Positions 29,410-41,700 of a DNA stretch of 64,000 nucleotides are shown in pieces. The position numbers and the translations under genes were made by a program. Each line of letters begins with the position of its first letter. Positions within the stretch are counted from its first letter, which is position 1. Below the pieces are notes generated by a model. It ran no database searches. It saw only the letters and a program-made list of their open reading frames with translations, and was not told the origin of the DNA. Source of the stretch: Paraburkholderia bryophila. Lineage in GTDB: Bacteria > Pseudomonadota > Gammaproteobacteria > Burkholderiales > Burkholderiaceae. Where the stretch lies: NCBI RefSeq assembly GCF_013409255.1, contig NZ_JACCAS010000001.1, forward strand, positions 3,100,001 to 3,164,000. The letters run 5' to 3'.

Positions 29410-30600
29410 ATGGCCAAGGGTAAGTTTGAGCGGACCAAGCCGCACGTGAACGTCGGCACGATCGGTCACGTTGACCACGGCAAGACCACGCTGACGGCAG
29501 CGATCACGACGGTTCTGACCAAGAAGTTTGGCGGCGAAGCGAAGGCATACGACCAGATCGACGCGGCGCCGGAAGAAAAGGCACGCGGTATCACGATCAA
29601 CACGGCACACGTCGAGTACGAAACGGCTAACCGCCACTACGCACACGTCGACTGCCCGGGCCACGCTGACTATGTGAAGAACATGATCACGGGCGCAGCG
29701 CAGATGGACGGCGCGATCCTGGTGTGCTCGGCTGCAGACGGCCCGATGCCGCAAACGCGTGAGCACATCCTGCTGGCGCGTCAGGTTGGCGTTCCGTACA
29801 TCATCGTGTTCCTGAACAAGTGCGACATGGTGGACGACGCTGAGTTGCTGGAACTGGTCGAGATGGAAGTTCGCGAACTCCTGTCGAAGTACGACTTCCC
29901 GGGCGACGACACGCCGATCATCAAGGGTTCGGCCAAACTGGCGCTGGAAGGCGACACGGGCGAGCTGGGTGAAGTGGCGATCATGAATCTGGCCGATGCG
30001 CTGGACACGTACATCCCGACGCCGGAGCGTGCAATTGACGGCGCGTTCCTGATGCCGGTGGAAGACGTGTTCTCGATCTCGGGTCGTGGCACGGTGGTGA
30101 CGGGTCGTATCGAGCGTGGTGTCGTGAAGGTCGGCGAAGAAATCGAAATCATCGGTATCAAGCCGACGGTGAAGACGACGTGCACGGGCGTGGAAATGTT
30201 CCGCAAGCTGCTCGACCAGGGTCAGGCAGGCGACAACGTTGGTATCCTGCTGCGCGGCACGAAGCGTGAAGACGTGGAGCGTGGCCAGGTTCTGGCGAAG
30301 CCGGGTTCGATCAACCCGCACACGCACTTCACGGCTGAAGTGTACGTGCTGAGCAAGGACGAAGGTGGCCGTCACACGCCGTTCTTCAACAACTATCGTC
30401 CGCAGTTCTACTTCCGTACGACGGACGTGACGGGCTCGATCGAGTTGCCGAAAGACAAGGAAATGGTCATGCCGGGCGACAACGTGTCGATCACGGTGAA
30501 GCTGATCAACCCGATCGCGATGGAAGAAGGTCTGCGCTTCGCAATTCGCGAAGGCGGCCGTACGGTCGGCGCTGGTGTAGTTGCCAAGATCCTCGAGTAA
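29410..30600 (+). CDS. tuf: elongation factor Tu, first copy
   Basis: 396 residues. The GTPase delivers aminoacyl-tRNA to the ribosome. P-loop GHVDHGKT (about 18-25), switch region [25 protein letters not shown] and NKCDMVDD are all present, followed by the two beta-barrel domains. AGGAGTCGAAA precedes the ATG. Expressed in the tRNA-tuf unit. The protein is the same as that of the second copy at 54115. At DNA level the two differ in codons 2, 3, 5, 6 and 7 and look identical afterwards up to the stop, a pattern of gene conversion. Confidence 0.99.
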   Translation: MAKGKFERTKPHVNVGTIGHVDHGKTTLTAAITTVLTKKFGGEAKAYDQIDAAPEEKARGITINTAHVEYETANRHYAHVDCPGHADYVKNMITGAAQMDGAILVCSAADGPMPQTREHILLARQVGVPYIIVFLNKCDMVDDAELLELVEMEVRELLSKYDFPGDDTPIIKGSAKLALEGDTGELGEVAIMNLADALDTYIPTPERAIDGAFLMPVEDVFSISGRGTVVTGRIERGVVKVGEEIEIIGIKPTVKTTCTGVEMFRKLLDQGQAGDNVGILLRGTKREDVERGQVLAKPGSINPHTHFTAEVYVLSKDEGGRHTPFFNNYRPQFYFRTTDVTGSIELPKDKEMVMPGDNVSITVKLINPIAMEEGLRFAIREGGRTVGAGVVAKILE

Positions 30601-30664
30601 CGCCAGATAGTTCTCGTTGATCGGTGGTTTCGGGGTTGGCGATGTCGTCAACCCCAAATGGTTT

Positions 30665-30740
30665 AGGGGTATAGCTCAACTGGCAGAGCGTCGGTCTCCA
30701 AAACCGAAGGTTGGGGGTTCGATTCCCTCTGCCCCTGCCA
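30665..30740 (+). tRNA. tRNA-Trp (CCA)
   Basis: 76 bases; acceptor AGGGGTA/TGCCCCT; anticodon CCA in CTCCAAAA; 3' CCA encoded. It lies between tuf and secE. A GGGGTTG/CAACCCC hairpin (30632-30655) lies just upstream. Confidence 0.98.
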
Positions 30741-30776
30741 AATCTCGCGTCATATGTGACGCTTCGTTAAGGTGTT

Positions 30777-31157
30777 ATGGCGAATCCTTCCGTCGAAACT
30801 GTAAATACATCCGGCGACAAGCTGATGCTCGTCGCGGGCGTATTGTTGGTCTTGGCCGGGTTCGTGGGGTTCTTCTGGCTCAACGGCCAGGAATGGTACA
30901 TCCGCGGAGCCGCCTTGGCTGTTGGTGCGATAGCGGGTGTTGCAGTCGGTCTTCTCTCCGCGCCTGGCAAGGGTTTCATCGCTTTCGCCAAAGATTCGTA
31001 CAAGGAAGTTCGTAAAGTTGTCTGGCCGACTCGCAAAGAGGCGACCCAAACAACGCTCGTAGTATTCGGCTTCGTGTTCGTCATGGCTATCTTTCTTTGG
31101 GTGAGTGATAAATCCATCGAATGGGCGATTTTCTCGGTGATTCTGGGTTGGAAATAA
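30777..31157 (+). CDS. secE: preprotein translocase subunit SecE
   Basis: 126 residues, the long three-helix form. Two N-terminal membrane helices (about [19 protein letters not shown], then [18 protein letters not shown]) are followed by the conserved amphipathic-plus-membrane segment [20 protein letters not shown] and a third helix. SecE clamps the SecY channel in the inner membrane. It is separated from nusG by a single base (stop TAA then T then ATG), so the pair is coupled, the standard arrangement in bacteria. Confidence 0.97.
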   Translation: MANPSVETVNTSGDKLMLVAGVLLVLAGFVGFFWLNGQEWYIRGAALAVGAIAGVAVGLLSAPGKGFIAFAKDSYKEVRKVVWPTRKEATQTTLVVFGFVFVMAIFLWVSDKSIEWAIFSVILGWK

Positions 31158-31158
31158 T

Positions 31159-31716
31159 ATGAGTGATACTCCGGCATCCCCGAGCGGCAAGCGTTGGTAT
31201 GTGGTGCACGCCTACTCTGGAATGGAGAAGAGCGTGCAGCGCGCGCTTCAAGAGCGTATCGAGCGCGCTGGTATGCAGGACCAGTTCGGTCAAATCCTCG
31301 TGCCGACTGAAGAAGTTGTCGAAGTGAAGGGCGGTCACAAATCGGTGACCGAACGTCGTTTCTTCCCGGGCTATGTACTCGTGGAAATGGAGATGACAGA
31401 CGAAACGTGGCACCTCGTGAAAAACACGGCAAAGGTCACCGGTTTCGTTGGCGGAGCGCGCAATCGACCAAGTCCGATTTCTCCTCGGGAAGTCGAAAAG
31501 ATCATGTCGCAGATGCAGGAAGGTGTGGAAAAGCCGCGCCCGAAGACCCTGTTCGAAGTAGGCGAGATGGTGCGAGTGAAGGACGGTCCGTTCACAGATT
31601 TCAACGGCAGCGTCGAAGAAGTGAACTACGAAAAGTCGCGTGTGCGTGTCTCGGTTACAATCTTTGGCCGCGCAACGCCGGTCGAGCTGGAATTCGGCCA
31701 AGTCGAAAAGTTGTGA
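31159..31716 (+). CDS. nusG: transcription termination/antitermination factor NusG
   Basis: 185 residues. The NGN domain (about 10-120) starts [20 protein letters not shown] and contains [12 protein letters not shown]. The KOW domain (about 130-185) reads [20 protein letters not shown]. NusG binds the RNA polymerase clamp helices, couples to ribosomal protein S10 and takes part in rrn antitermination and Rho termination. It is cotranscribed with secE and lies before the L11 operon, with a strong hairpin in between. Confidence 0.97.
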   Translation: MSDTPASPSGKRWYVVHAYSGMEKSVQRALQERIERAGMQDQFGQILVPTEEVVEVKGGHKSVTERRFFPGYVLVEMEMTDETWHLVKNTAKVTGFVGGARNRPSPISPREVEKIMSQMQEGVEKPRPKTLFEVGEMVRVKDGPFTDFNGSVEEVNYEKSRVRVSVTIFGRATPVELEFGQVEKL

Positions 31717-31727
31717 TCCAGAATTCT

Positions 31728-31755
31728 ACGGGGTGCGCCGACCGGCGCACCCCGT
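31728..31755 (+). terminator. strong hairpin between nusG and rplK
   Basis: ACGGGGTGCGCC, loop GACC, GGCGCACCCCGT: a perfect 12-bp stem followed by ATTTCGCG. The T-run is short, so this is a partial terminator or a processing/stability element rather than a clear terminator. Confidence 0.6.
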
Positions 31756-31881
31756 ATTTCGCGCTTACGGTCCGCGTAATGACCGTTGAGGAGCGCAAGT
31801 AGTCAATTTTTAGACGAACGCGCGCTACTACTCACTGAGCGCTCGCATGCATTAAAGCAGCGTTCCAACGAGGTTTTCAAC

Positions 31882-32313
31882 ATGGCAAAGAAAATCATTG
31901 GCTTTATTAAGCTGCAGATTCCTGCAGGTAAAGCCAACCCGTCGCCGCCGGTCGGTCCGGCGCTGGGCCAGCGCGGCCTGAACATCATGGAGTTCTGCAA
32001 GGCGTTTAACGCGCAGACTCAAGCTATGGAACCGGGTCTGCCGATTCCAGTTGTGATTACCGCATTCGCGGACAAGAGCTTCACGTTCGTTCTGAAGACG
32101 CCGCCGGCTACAGTTCTGATCAAGAAGGCAGCGAAGATCGACAAGGGTTCGAGCAAGCCGCATACCGACAAGGTCGGCAAGATCACCCGCGCTCAAGCTG
32201 AAGACATCGCCAAGGCCAAGATGCCTGATCTGACGGCAGCTGATCTGGACGCAGCGGTTCGTACGATTGCTGGTAGCGCCCGCTCGATGGGCATCACCGT
32301 GGAGGGCGTGTAA
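31882..32313 (+). CDS. rplK: 50S ribosomal protein L11
   Basis: 143 residues, starting [20 protein letters not shown]. The N-terminal domain is followed by the RNA-binding C-terminal domain with [19 protein letters not shown]11 binds the 23S GTPase-associated centre together with L10/L12. The frame opens upstream at 31786, but the family start and the AGG-containing leader fix 31882. The stop is immediately followed by the rplA ATG (no gap), so the two are coupled. In E. coli L1 represses this unit. Confidence 0.98.
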   Translation: MAKKIIGFIKLQIPAGKANPSPPVGPALGQRGLNIMEFCKAFNAQTQAMEPGLPIPVVITAFADKSFTFVLKTPPATVLIKKAAKIDKGSSKPHTDKVGKITRAQAEDIAKAKMPDLTAADLDAAVRTIAGSARSMGITVEGV

Positions 32314-33012
32314 ATGGCTAAGCTTTCGAAGCGTCTGCAAGCATTTGCAGCCAAGGTTGATCGTCAAAAGCTGTACGCAATCGACGAAGCTCTGTCGCTC
32401 GTGAAGGAATGCGCAAGCGCGAAGTTCGACGAGTCGATCGACGTCGCAGTGCAACTCGGCATCGACGCGAAGAAGTCGGACCAAGTGGTTCGTGGTTCGG
32501 TCGTGCTGCCGGCAGGTACCGGCAAGTCGGTCCGCGTCGCTGTGTTTGCGCAGGGCGAAAAGGCTGAACAAGCGCGCGCAGCTGGTGCGGAAATCGTCGG
32601 CATGGAAGATCTGGCTGAACAAGTCAAGGCTGGCAAGCTGGACTTCGACATCGTGATCGCTTCGCCGGACACGATGCGCGTCGTCGGTACGCTCGGTCAG
32701 ATCCTCGGCCCGCGCGGCCTGATGCCGAATCCGAAGGTTGGTACGGTTACGCCGGACGTCGCGACTGCAGTGAAGAACGCCAAGGCTGGTCAGGTGCAAT
32801 TCCGTGTCGACAAGGCTGGTATCATCCACGCGACCATCGGGCGCGCTTCGTTCGAGCCGACGGCTCTGCGTAGCAACCTGAATGCTCTCGTCGACGCGCT
32901 GCAAAAGGCGAAGCCGGCAACGAGCAAGGGTGTCTACCTGCGCAAGGTTGCGCTGTCGAGCACGATGGGTGTTGGCGTTCGCGTCGACCAGGCATCGATC
33001 GCAGCACAGTAA
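32314..33012 (+). CDS. rplA: 50S ribosomal protein L1
   Basis: 232 residues starting [20 protein letters not shown]. It contains the L1 signature region [13 protein letters not shown]. Forms the L1 stalk that moves deacylated tRNA to the E site, and in E. coli represses translation of its own mRNA by binding the L11 leader. Directly abuts rplK. A leader of 302 bases follows before rplJ. Confidence 0.98.
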   Translation: MAKLSKRLQAFAAKVDRQKLYAIDEALSLVKECASAKFDESIDVAVQLGIDAKKSDQVVRGSVVLPAGTGKSVRVAVFAQGEKAEQARAAGAEIVGMEDLAEQVKAGKLDFDIVIASPDTMRVVGTLGQILGPRGLMPNPKVGTVTPDVATAVKNAKAGQVQFRVDKAGIIHATIGRASFEPTALRSNLNALVDALQKAKPATSKGVYLRKVALSSTMGVGVRVDQASIAAQ

Positions 33013-33314
33013 GAAATTTCATCGCCTCGACGAAAATCGAGGCGGTTTTATGGGCTTTGGGCGGTTGCGAAATGGCAGTCTGCATTGCGCAACCGGTTGT
33101 CAAAGACCGTTGGTGGGCACGCATCAGGTAGGCGAGTCCTTAATGTAAAGCCAACGCAGATGGCGAACCCGAAAAGGTTTTGTAGTGATGAAGCTGGTTG
33201 ATACCTGCAGCAATGCGGGTGTCGGGCGGTTGAAATACTCCTGACTGGTCGGACGCCGTTATTGAACGCGGTACACAAGGCGCACGCTGCGTGTATCGAA
33301 TCTGGAGGTTAACC
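33013..33314 (+). promoter_or_regulatory. rplJL leader, probable L10(L12)4 autoregulatory mRNA
   Basis: A 302-base gene-free stretch between rplA and rplJ, the place where most bacteria carry the L10 leader that binds the L10-L12 complex to shut off translation. The segment around 33145-33180 (AAAGCCAACGCAGATGGCGA) is the likely core. I assign it by position and similarity to the family; the full fold was not checked. It ends with GGAGG before the GTG start. Confidence 0.65.
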
Positions 33315-33818
33315 GTGCCACTTAACAAAGAAAGCAAGCAGGCCGTCGTCGCTGAGGTTGCCGCGCAAGTCGCGAAAGCCCAGACCGTGGTTCTGGCTGA
33401 GTATCGTGGAATCGCGGTTGGCGATCTGACCAAGCTGCGCGCGAAAGCGCGTGAGCAACAGGTTTACCTTCGCGTGTTGAAAAACACGCTGGCGCGTCGC
33501 GCTGTCGAAGGTACCCCGTTTGCTTCGCTGGCAGAGCAGATGACTGGTCCGCTGATCTACGGCATCTCGGAAGATGCAATTGCTGCTGCTAAGGTCGTCA
33601 ACGACTTCGGCAAAACCAATGACAAGTTGATCATCAAGGCTGGTTCCTACGAAGGCAACGTGATGGACAAGGCTGGCGTGCAAGCGCTGGCAAACATCCC
33701 GAGCCGCGAAGAACTGCTCTCCAAGCTGTTGTACGTTATGCAAGCACCTGTTTCCGGCTTTGCGCGCGCTTTGGCCGCGCTGGCAGAAAAGAAACAAGGC
33801 GAAGAAACCGCTGCTTAA
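33315..33818 (+). CDS. rplJ: 50S ribosomal protein L10
   Basis: 167 residues starting at a GTG codon ([20 protein letters not shown] after the initiator), ten bases after GGAGG. The frame is open from an earlier GTG at 33291, but that lies before the ribosome site, so I reject it. RNA-binding N-terminal domain with [18 protein letters not shown], then the C-terminal helix that carries L12 dimers. Autoregulates rplJL in characterised bacteria. Confidence 0.98.
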   Translation: MPLNKESKQAVVAEVAAQVAKAQTVVLAEYRGIAVGDLTKLRAKAREQQVYLRVLKNTLARRAVEGTPFASLAEQMTGPLIYGISEDAIAAAKVVNDFGKTNDKLIIKAGSYEGNVMDKAGVQALANIPSREELLSKLLYVMQAPVSGFARALAALAEKKQGEETAA

Positions 33819-33881
33819 CGCACTTCAGTCGAGCGTGATTGATCGCTGGCTGTATCCGAATTCAATTTAGGAGTATTTCAA

Positions 33882-34253
33882 ATGGCAATCGCAAAAGATG
33901 ACATCCTCGAGGCAGTAAGCTCGATGTCGGTTCTGGAACTGAATGAGCTCGTTAAGGCGTTCGAAGAAAAGTTTGGCGTGTCGGCAGCTGCAGTTGCAGT
34001 GGCAGGCCCGGCAGGCGCAGCTGCGGCTGTTGCTGAAGAGCAAACCGAATTCACGGTCAACCTGACGGAAATCGGCGCGAACAAGGTTTCGGTCATTAAG
34101 GCTGTTCGTGAACTGACGGGTCTCGGCCTGAAGGAAGCGAAGGACTTGGTCGACGGCGCACCGAAGCCTGTTAAGGAAGCGGTACCGAAGGCTGCTGCGG
34201 AAGAAGCCAAGAAAAAGCTGGAAGAAGCCGGCGCGAAGGCTGAAATCAAGTAA
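33882..34253 (+). CDS. rplL: 50S ribosomal protein L7/L12
   Basis: 123 residues. N-terminal dimer helices ([20 protein letters not shown]), an Ala-rich flexible hinge (about 35-50), then the factor-binding C-terminal domain with [21 protein letters not shown]12 recruits translation GTPases. AGGAGTATTTCAA precedes the ATG. It is present at four or more copies per ribosome, which is matched here by an attenuator before rpoB. Confidence 0.99.
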   Translation: MAIAKDDILEAVSSMSVLELNELVKAFEEKFGVSAAAVAVAGPAGAAAAVAEEQTEFTVNLTEIGANKVSVIKAVRELTGLGLKEAKDLVDGAPKPVKEAVPKAAAEEAKKKLEEAGAKAEIK

Positions 34254-34273
34254 GTTTCAGCGCGTTGTGCGAA

Positions 34274-34303
34274 GGCTGGCGGTTTTCCACCGCCGGCCTT
34301 TTT
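34274..34303 (+). terminator. rplL-rpoB attenuator
   Basis: GGCTGGCGGT, loop TTTCC, ACCGCCGGCC followed by TTTTT: a 10-bp stem with one G-T pair. In E. coli a similar hairpin lowers rpoBC output relative to rplJL. The rest of the 370-bp gap to rpoB holds no gene. Confidence 0.85.
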
Positions 34304-34623
34304 GTGCTTTGTGGGGGCCACGTTTTTGCATGGCATTTTCGGCAAGAATGTGACTCCCAGAAGTCAAAGAAAACCGCCTATCGGCAATATTGACCGGCGA
34401 TTCTCTTTGTCTTCTGAAGCGACTGCAGAAGGCAAGTTTGGTCGGGTAGCGGGCAACACAGGCATCCGCTGCCGTCAGCCAGCGGTTGGTAGCGGCCAAC
34501 CACCAAGCTTCTAGGCTCGTTCAGGCCATCGGACGGCCATCGGGTCTCAGTCGGTGAACACTCGGGTTGTCTCATCAAGGTATCCTGCCTCGACAACAAT
34601 GCCCGCCGTGATTCGGAGATCGT

Positions 34624-37600
34624 ATGCAATATTCCTTCACCGAGAAGAAGCGTATTCGCAAGAGTTTTGCGAAGCGCCCCATCGTTCACCAAGTACCTTT
34701 CCTGCTGGCTACCCAGCTTGAATCATTCAGCACGTTTCTGCAAGCAGACACGTCGTCCACGCAACGCAAGCCGGAAGGTCTGCAGGCTGCGTTTACTTCC
34801 GTTTTTCCGATTGTTTCGCATAATGGCTTCGCTCGTCTAGAGTTCGTCAGCTACATGCTGTCGCCGCCGGCATTCAACATCAAGGAATGTCAGCAGCGCG
34901 GTTTGACGTACTGCTCGGCACTGCGCGCGAAAGTGCGCCTGGTGCTGCTCGACAAGGAATCGCCGAGCAAGCCGGTCGTCAAGGAAGTGAAGGAACAGGA
35001 AGTCTACATGGGCGAAATTCCGCTCATGACGCCGACCGGTTCGTTCGTCATCAACGGCACGGAACGTGTGATCGTTTCGCAGTTGCACCGTTCGCCGGGC
35101 GTGTTCTTTGAACACGACAAGGGCAAGACGCACAGCTCGGGCAAGCTCCTGTTTTCAGCTCGTATCATTCCTTACCGCGGTTCGTGGCTCGACTTCGAGT
35201 TCGACCCGAAGGACGTGCTGTACTTCCGCGTCGACCGTCGTCGCAAGATGCCGGTCACGATCCTGCTGAAGGCAATTGGCCTCACGCCGGAACAGATCCT
35301 CGCAAACTTCTTCGTGTTCGACAATTTCACGCTGATGCCGGAAGGCGCGCAGATGGAATTCGTGCCGGAGCGTCTGCGTGGTGAAGTCGCGCGCTTCGAC
35401 ATCTCGGACCGTGACGGCAACGTGATCGTCCAGAAAGACAAGCGGATCAACGCGAAGCACATTCGCGATCTCGACAGCGCGAAGACCAAGTTCATCTCGG
35501 TACCGGAAGACTATTTGCTCGGCCGCACGCTGGCGAAGAACGTTGTCGACGGCGACACCGGTGAAGTCATCGCTAACGCGAACGACGAAATCACCGAAAC
35601 CGTCCTCGAAAAGCTCCGCGAATCGAAGATCAAAGACATCCAGACGCTCTACACGAACGATCTGGACCAAGGTCCGTACATCTCGTCGACGCTGCGTATC
35701 GACGAAACCGCGGACAAGATGGCCGCACGTATCGCGATCTACCGCATGATGCGTCCGGGCGAACCGCCGACCGAAGAAGCGGTCGAGGCGCTGTTCAACC
35801 GTCTGTTCTACAGCGAAGACGCATACGACCTGTCCAAGGTGGGTCGTATGAAGTTCAATCGTCGCGTGGGTCGCGACGAGATCATCGGACCGATGACGCT
35901 GCAAGACGACGACATCCTCGCGACGATCAAGATCCTGGTCGAACTGCGTAACGGCAAGGGCGAAGTGGACGATATCGACCACTTGGGCAATCGTCGTGTG
36001 CGTTGCGTCGGCGAACTGGCGGAAAACCAGTTCCGCGCCGGTCTCGTGCGTGTCGAACGTGCTGTGAAGGAACGCCTCGGCCAGGCCGAAAGCGAAAACC
36101 TGATGCCGCACGACCTGATCAACTCGAAGCCGATTTCGTCGGCGATTCGCGAGTTCTTCGGTTCGTCGCAGCTGTCGCAGTTCATGGACCAAACGAACCC
36201 GCTGTCGGAAATCACCCACAAGCGCCGTGTTTCGGCACTTGGCCCGGGCGGTTTGACGCGTGAGCGCGCCGGCTTTGAAGTCCGCGACGTGCATCCGACT
36301 CACTACGGTCGCGTGTGCCCGATTGAAACGCCGGAAGGTCCGAACATCGGCCTGATCAACTCGCTCGCTCTGTACGCGCACCTGAACGAATACGGCTTCC
36401 TCGAAACGCCGTATCGCAAGGTTGTGGACAGCAAGGTGACGGATCAGATCGACTATCTGTCGGCGATCGAAGAAGGCCGTTACGTGATCGCTCAGGCGAA
36501 CGCGGCAGTGGCTGCCGACGGTTCCCTGACCGACGAGCTGGTGTCGTCGCGTGAAGCGGGCGAAACGCTGATGGTCACGCCGGACCGCATCCAGTACATG
36601 GACGTGGCGCCGTCGCAGATCGTGTCGGTGGCAGCATCGCTGATTCCGTTCCTCGAGCACGATGACGCGAACCGCGCGTTGATGGGCTCGAACATGCAGC
36701 GTCAGGCTGTGCCATGTCTGCGTCCTGAAAAGGCCGTGGTCGGTACGGGTATCGAACGCACGGTAGCAGTCGACTCGGGTACGACGGTTCAGGCATTCCG
36801 CGGCGGTGTGGTCGATTATGTCGACGCAGGCCGTATGGTGATTCGCGTGAACGACGATGAAGCCGTTGCTGGCGACGTCGGCGTGGACATCTACAACCTG
36901 ATCAAGTACACGCGTTCGAACCAGAACACGAACATCAACCAGCGCCCGATCGTGAAGGTCGGCGACATCGTGTCGCGTGGCGACGTGCTGGCTGACGGCG
37001 CATCGACCGACCTCGGCGAACTGGCTCTCGGCCAGAACATGCTGGTCGCGTTCATGCCGTGGAACGGCTACAACTTCGAAGATTCGATCTTGATCTCGGA
37101 GAAGGTGGTTGCTGACGACCGCTATACCTCGATCCACATCGAAGAACTGAACGTCGTAGCTCGCGATACGAAGCTCGGACCGGAAGAAATCACGCGCGAC
37201 ATCTCGAACCTGGCTGAAGTGCAACTCGGCCGTCTCGATGAGTCGGGCATCGTCTACATCGGCGCGGAAGTCGAAGCAGGCGACGTGATGGTCGGTAAGG
37301 TCACGCCGAAGGGCGAAACCCAGCTGACGCCGGAAGAAAAGCTGCTGCGCGCGATCTTCGGTGAAAAGGCTTCGGACGTGAAGGATACGTCGCTGCGCGT
37401 GCCGTCGGGCATGAGCGGCACGGTCATCGACGTGCAAGTGTTCACGCGTGAAGGCATTCAGCGCGACAAGCGCGCGCAACAGATCATCGACGATGAACTG
37501 AAGCGCTATCGCCTCGACCTGAACGACCAGTTGCGCATCGTGGAAGGCGACGCGTTCCAGCGTCTCGCACGTATGCTCGACGGCAAGGTCGCGAATGGTG

Positions 37601-38730
37601 GTCCGAAGAAGCTCGCGAAGGGCACGAAGATCGACCAGGCTTACCTGCAAGATCTGGATCACTACCACTGGTTCGACATCCGCCTCGCGGACGAAGAATC
37701 GGCGGCACAGCTCGAAGCCATCAAGGACTCGATCGAACAGAAGCGTCACCAGTTCGATCTGGCGTTCGAAGAAAAGCGTAAGAAGCTCACGCAAGGCGAC
37801 GAACTGCCGCCGGGCGTGCTGAAGATGGTCAAGGTGTATCTGGCGGTCAAGCGTCGTCTGCAGCCTGGCGACAAGATGGCCGGCCGTCACGGTAACAAGG
37901 GTGTCGTGTCGAAGATCGTTCCGATCGAAGACATGCCGTACATGGCCGACGGCCGTCCGGCTGACGTCGTTCTGAACCCGCTCGGCGTGCCGTCGCGGAT
38001 GAACGTGGGTCAGGTTCTCGAAGTGCATCTGGGTTGGGCCGCGAAGGGCCTCGGCTGGCGTATCGCCGAAATGCTGCAACGTCAGGCGAAGATTGCTGAA
38101 GTGCGCGAATTCCTGACCAAGATCTACAACGAGTCGGGCCGCGCCGAAGAGCTGGACAGCTTCACCGACGACGAAATCGTCGAGCTGGCGAAGAACCTGC
38201 GCGAAGGCGTGCCGTTCGCTACGCCGGTGTTCGACGGTGCGACGGAAGAAGAAATGTCGCGCGCGCTGGATCTGGCATTCCCGGACGACATCGCGAAGAA
38301 CCTCGGCATGACGCCGTCGAAGAATCAGGTTCGTCTGTACGACGGCCGCACGGGTGAGATGTTCGAACGTACGGTGACGGTCGGCTACATGCATTACCTG
38401 AAACTGCACCACTTGGTCGACGACAAGATGCACGCGCGTTCCACGGGCCCGTACTCGCTCGTGACGCAGCAGCCGTTGGGCGGTAAGGCTCAGTTCGGTG
38501 GCCAGCGTTTCGGTGAAATGGAAGTGTGGGCGCTCGAAGCGTACGGCGCATCGTACGTGCTGCAAGAAATGCTGACGGTGAAGTCGGATGACGTGGCAGG
38601 CCGGACCAAGGTGTATGAGAACCTGGTTAAGGGCGATCACGTGATCGATGCAGGCATGCCGGAATCCTTCAACGTGTTGGTGAAGGAAATCCGCTCGCTG
38701 GGTATCGACATCGACCTCGACCGCAACTAA
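34624..38730 (+). CDS. rpoB: RNA polymerase beta subunit
   Basis: 1368 residues, full length for a betaproteobacterium (E. coli 1342). N-terminal lobes start [16 protein letters not shown]. The rifampicin-binding stretch at about residues 513-550 reads [17 protein letters not shown] and [13 protein letters not shown] with the usual wild-type residues. The late segment [14 protein letters not shown] and the C-terminal [20 protein letters not shown] contact the active centre and clamp. RpoB forms the catalytic core with RpoC. It is cotranscribed with rpoC, 21 bases downstream. Confidence 0.99.
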   Translation: MQYSFTEKKRIRKSFAKRPIVHQVPFLLATQLESFSTFLQADTSSTQRKPEGLQAAFTSVFPIVSHNGFARLEFVSYMLSPPAFNIKECQQRGLTYCSALRAKVRLVLLDKESPSKPVVKEVKEQEVYMGEIPLMTPTGSFVINGTERVIVSQLHRSPGVFFEHDKGKTHSSGKLLFSARIIPYRGSWLDFEFDPKDVLYFRVDRRRKMPVTILLKAIGLTPEQILANFFVFDNFTLMPEGAQMEFVPERLRGEVARFDISDRDGNVIVQKDKRINAKHIRDLDSAKTKFISVPEDYLLGRTLAKNVVDGDTGEVIANANDEITETVLEKLRESKIKDIQTLYTNDLDQGPYISSTLRIDETADKMAARIAIYRMMRPGEPPTEEAVEALFNRLFYSEDAYDLSKVGRMKFNRRVGRDEIIGPMTLQDDDILATIKILVELRNGKGEVDDIDHLGNRRVRCVGELAENQFRAGLVRVERAVKERLGQAESENLMPHDLINSKPISSAIREFFGSSQLSQFMDQTNPLSEITHKRRVSALGPGGLTRERAGFEVRDVHPTHYGRVCPIETPEGPNIGLINSLALYAHLNEYGFLETPYRKVVDSKVTDQIDYLSAIEEGRYVIAQANAAVAADGSLTDELVSSREAGETLMVTPDRIQYMDVAPSQIVSVAASLIPFLEHDDANRALMGSNMQRQAVPCLRPEKAVVGTGIERTVAVDSGTTVQAFRGGVVDYVDAGRMVIRVNDDEAVAGDVGVDIYNLIKYTRSNQNTNINQRPIVKVGDIVSRGDVLADGASTDLGELALGQNMLVAFMPWNGYNFEDSILISEKVVADDRYTSIHIEELNVVARDTKLGPEEITRDISNLAEVQLGRLDESGIVYIGAEVEAGDVMVGKVTPKGETQLTPEEKLLRAIFGEKASDVKDTSLRVPSGMSGTVIDVQVFTREGIQRDKRAQQIIDDELKRYRLDLNDQLRIVEGDAFQRLARMLDGKVANGGPKKLAKGTKIDQAYLQDLDHYHWFDIRLADEESAAQLEAIKDSIEQKRHQFDLAFEEKRKKLTQGDELPPGVLKMVKVYLAVKRRLQPGDKMAGRHGNKGVVSKIVPIEDMPYMADGRPADVVLNPLGVPSRMNVGQVLEVHLGWAAKGLGWRIAEMLQRQAKIAEVREFLTKIYNESGRAEELDSFTDDEIVELAKNLREGVPFATPVFDGATEEEMSRALDLAFPDDIAKNLGMTPSKNQVRLYDGRTGEMFERTVTVGYMHYLKLHHLVDDKMHARSTGPYSLVTQQPLGGKAQFGGQRFGEMEVWALEAYGASYVLQEMLTVKSDDVAGRTKVYENLVKGDHVIDAGMPESFNVLVKEIRSLGIDIDLDRN

Positions 38731-38751
38731 TCGGACTACGGAGAGAAGGCA

Positions 38752-41700
38752 ATGAAAGCTCTGCTCGATCTATTCAAGCAAGTCCAACAACCCGAAGTTT
38801 TTGACGCGATCAAGATCGGTCTGGCGTCGCCAGACAAGATCCGTTCGTGGTCGTTCGGCGAAGTGAAGAAGCCGGAAACCATCAACTACCGGACATTCAA
38901 GCCGGAACGCGATGGTCTGTTCTGCGCGAAGATCTTCGGGCCGATCAAAGACTACGAATGTCTGTGCGGCAAGTACAAGCGCCTGAAGCACCGTGGCGTG
39001 ATCTGCGAGAAGTGCGGCGTCGAAGTGACGCTGGCAAAGGTGCGTCGCGAACGGATGGGCCATATTGAACTGGCCTCGCCGGTCGCGCACATCTGGTTCC
39101 TGAAGTCGCTGCCGTCGCGTCTGGGCATGGTGCTTGACATGACGCTGCGCGACATCGAACGCGTGCTGTACTTTGAAGCATACGTAGTGATCGATCCGGG
39201 CATGACGCCGCTGAAAGCGCGGCAGATCATGACCGAAGAGGATTACTACAACAAGGTCGAAGAATACGGTGACGAATTCCGTGCCGAGATGGGCGCGGAA
39301 GGCGTTCGCGAGCTGCTGCGCGCGATCAACATCGATGAACAGGTCGAGATGCTGCGCACCGAACTCAAGAACACGGGTTCGGAAGCGAAGATCAAGAAGT
39401 ACGCGAAGCGCCTGAAAGTGCTCGAGGCTTTCCAGCGTTCGGGCATCAAGCCTGACTGGATGGTGCTCGAAGTGCTGCCGGTGCTGCCGCCGGAACTGCG
39501 TCCGCTGGTGCCGCTGGACGGCGGCCGCTTCGCGACGTCGGACCTGAACGACCTGTATCGCCGCGTGATCAACCGTAACAACCGGTTGAAGCGTCTGCTC
39601 GAGCTGAAGGCGCCTGAAATCATCGTCCGCAACGAAAAGCGGATGTTGCAGGAAGCCGTCGACTCGCTGCTCGACAACGGTCGTCGCGGTAAGGCTATGA
39701 CTGGCGCGAACAAGCGTCCGCTGAAGTCGCTCGCTGACATGATCAAGGGTAAGGGCGGTCGTTTCCGTCAGAACTTGCTCGGTAAGCGCGTTGACTATTC
39801 GGGCCGTTCGGTGATCGTGGTCGGCCCGACGCTCAAGCTGCATCAGTGCGGTCTGCCGAAGTTGATGGCGCTCGAACTGTTCAAGCCGTTCATCTTCAAC
39901 AAGCTCGAAGTGATGGGTGTCGCTACCACCATCAAGGCTGCGAAGAAGGAAGTCGAGAACCAGACGCCGGTGGTGTGGGACATCCTCGAAGAGGTGATCC
40001 GCGAACATCCGGTCATGCTGAACCGTGCGCCGACTCTTCACCGTCTTGGCATTCAGGCTTTCGAGCCGGTGCTGATCGAAGGTAAGGCAATCCAGCTGCA
40101 TCCGCTCGTTTGCGCGGCGTTCAACGCCGACTTCGACGGTGACCAGATGGCTGTTCACGTGCCGCTGTCGCTGGAAGCGCAGATGGAAGCGCGCACGCTG
40201 ATGCTGGCGTCGAACAACATTCTGTTCCCGGCCAACGGCGATCCGTCGATCGTGCCGTCGCAGGATATCGTGTTGGGCCTGTATTACGCGACCCGCGAAG
40301 CAGTGAACGCCAAGGGCGAAGGCCTGACCTTCACCGGCGTCTCGGAAGCGCTGCGTGCGTACGAGAACAAGGAAGTCGAGCTGGCCTCGCGCGTCAACGT
40401 TCGGATCACCGAAATGGTCCACAACGAAGACAAGTCGGAAGGTGCGCCGGCGTTCGTGCCGAAGATCTCGCTGTTTGCGACGACCGTCGGCCGTTCGATC
40501 CTGTCGGAAATTTTGCCGCCGGGTCTGCCGTTCACGGTGCTGAACAAGCCGCTAAAGAAGAAGGAAATCTCGCGTCTCATCAACACCGCATTCCGCAAGT
40601 GCGGTCTGCGCGAAACGGTGATTTTCGCCGACCAGTTGATGCAGATGGGTTTCCGTCTGGCAACACGCGCTGGTATCTCGATCTGCGTCGACGACATGCT
40701 CGTGCCGCCGCAGAAAGAACAGATCGTCGGCGACGCCGCGAAGAAGGTGAAGGAATACGACCGTCAGTACATGTCGGGTCTTGTCACGTCGCAAGAGCGC
40801 TATAACAACGTGGTCGACATCTGGTCGGCAACGTCGGAAGCGGTTGGCAAGGCGATGATGGAACAGCTGTCGACGGAACCGGTTACGGATCGCGACGGCA
40901 ACGAAACGCGTCAGGAATCGTTCAACTCCATCTACATGATGGCGGACTCGGGTGCTCGTGGTTCCGCAGTTCAGATTCGTCAGCTGGCCGGTATGCGTGG
41001 CCTGATGGCGAAGCCGGACGGCTCGATCATCGAAACGCCGATTACGGCGAACTTCCGTGAAGGCCTGAACGTGTTGCAGTACTTCATCTCGACCCACGGT
41101 GCACGTAAGGGTCTGGCTGATACGGCACTGAAGACGGCAAACTCGGGTTACCTGACGCGTCGTCTGGTCGACGTGACGCAGGATCTGGTGGTGGTCGAGG
41201 ACGATTGCGGTACGTCCAACGGCGTCGCCATGAAGGCGTTGGTCGAAGGCGGTGAAGTCGTCGAAGCGCTGCGTGACCGTATCCTGGGTCGCGTGACGGT
41301 GGCTGACGTCGTCAATCCGGAAACGCAAGAAACGCTGTACGAAACGGGCACCTTGCTCGACGAAGACGCGGTCGAAGAAATCGAACGCCTCGGCATCGAC
41401 GAAGTGCGCGTGCGTACGCCGCTGACTTGCGAAACGCGTTACGGTCTGTGCGCAGCCTGCTACGGCCGCGACCTGGGCCGCGGCTCGTCGGTCAACGTCG
41501 GTGAAGCAGTCGGCGTGATCGCTGCTCAGTCGATCGGTGAACCGGGCACGCAGCTCACGATGCGTACGTTCCACATCGGTGGTGCGGCGTCGCGTGCGGC
41601 AGTGGCTTCGTCGGTTGAAGCGAAGTCGAACGGTACGGTGCGTTTCACGGCAACGATGCGTTACGTCACCAACGCGAAGGGCGAGCAGATCGTCATCTCG

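Noticed and set aside
30632..30655. GGGGTTG/CAACCCC hairpin as tuf terminator
   Set aside because: Only seven pairs, a ten-base loop and no T-run; tRNA-Trp follows at once. It is at most a processing element.
35155..38640. 1161-codon minus-strand open frame across rpoB, and similar long antisense frames over rpoC, maeB, fusA and both tuf genes
   Set aside because: They mirror the codon bias of highly expressed GC-rich genes; products are His/Arg/Val-rich with no domains.
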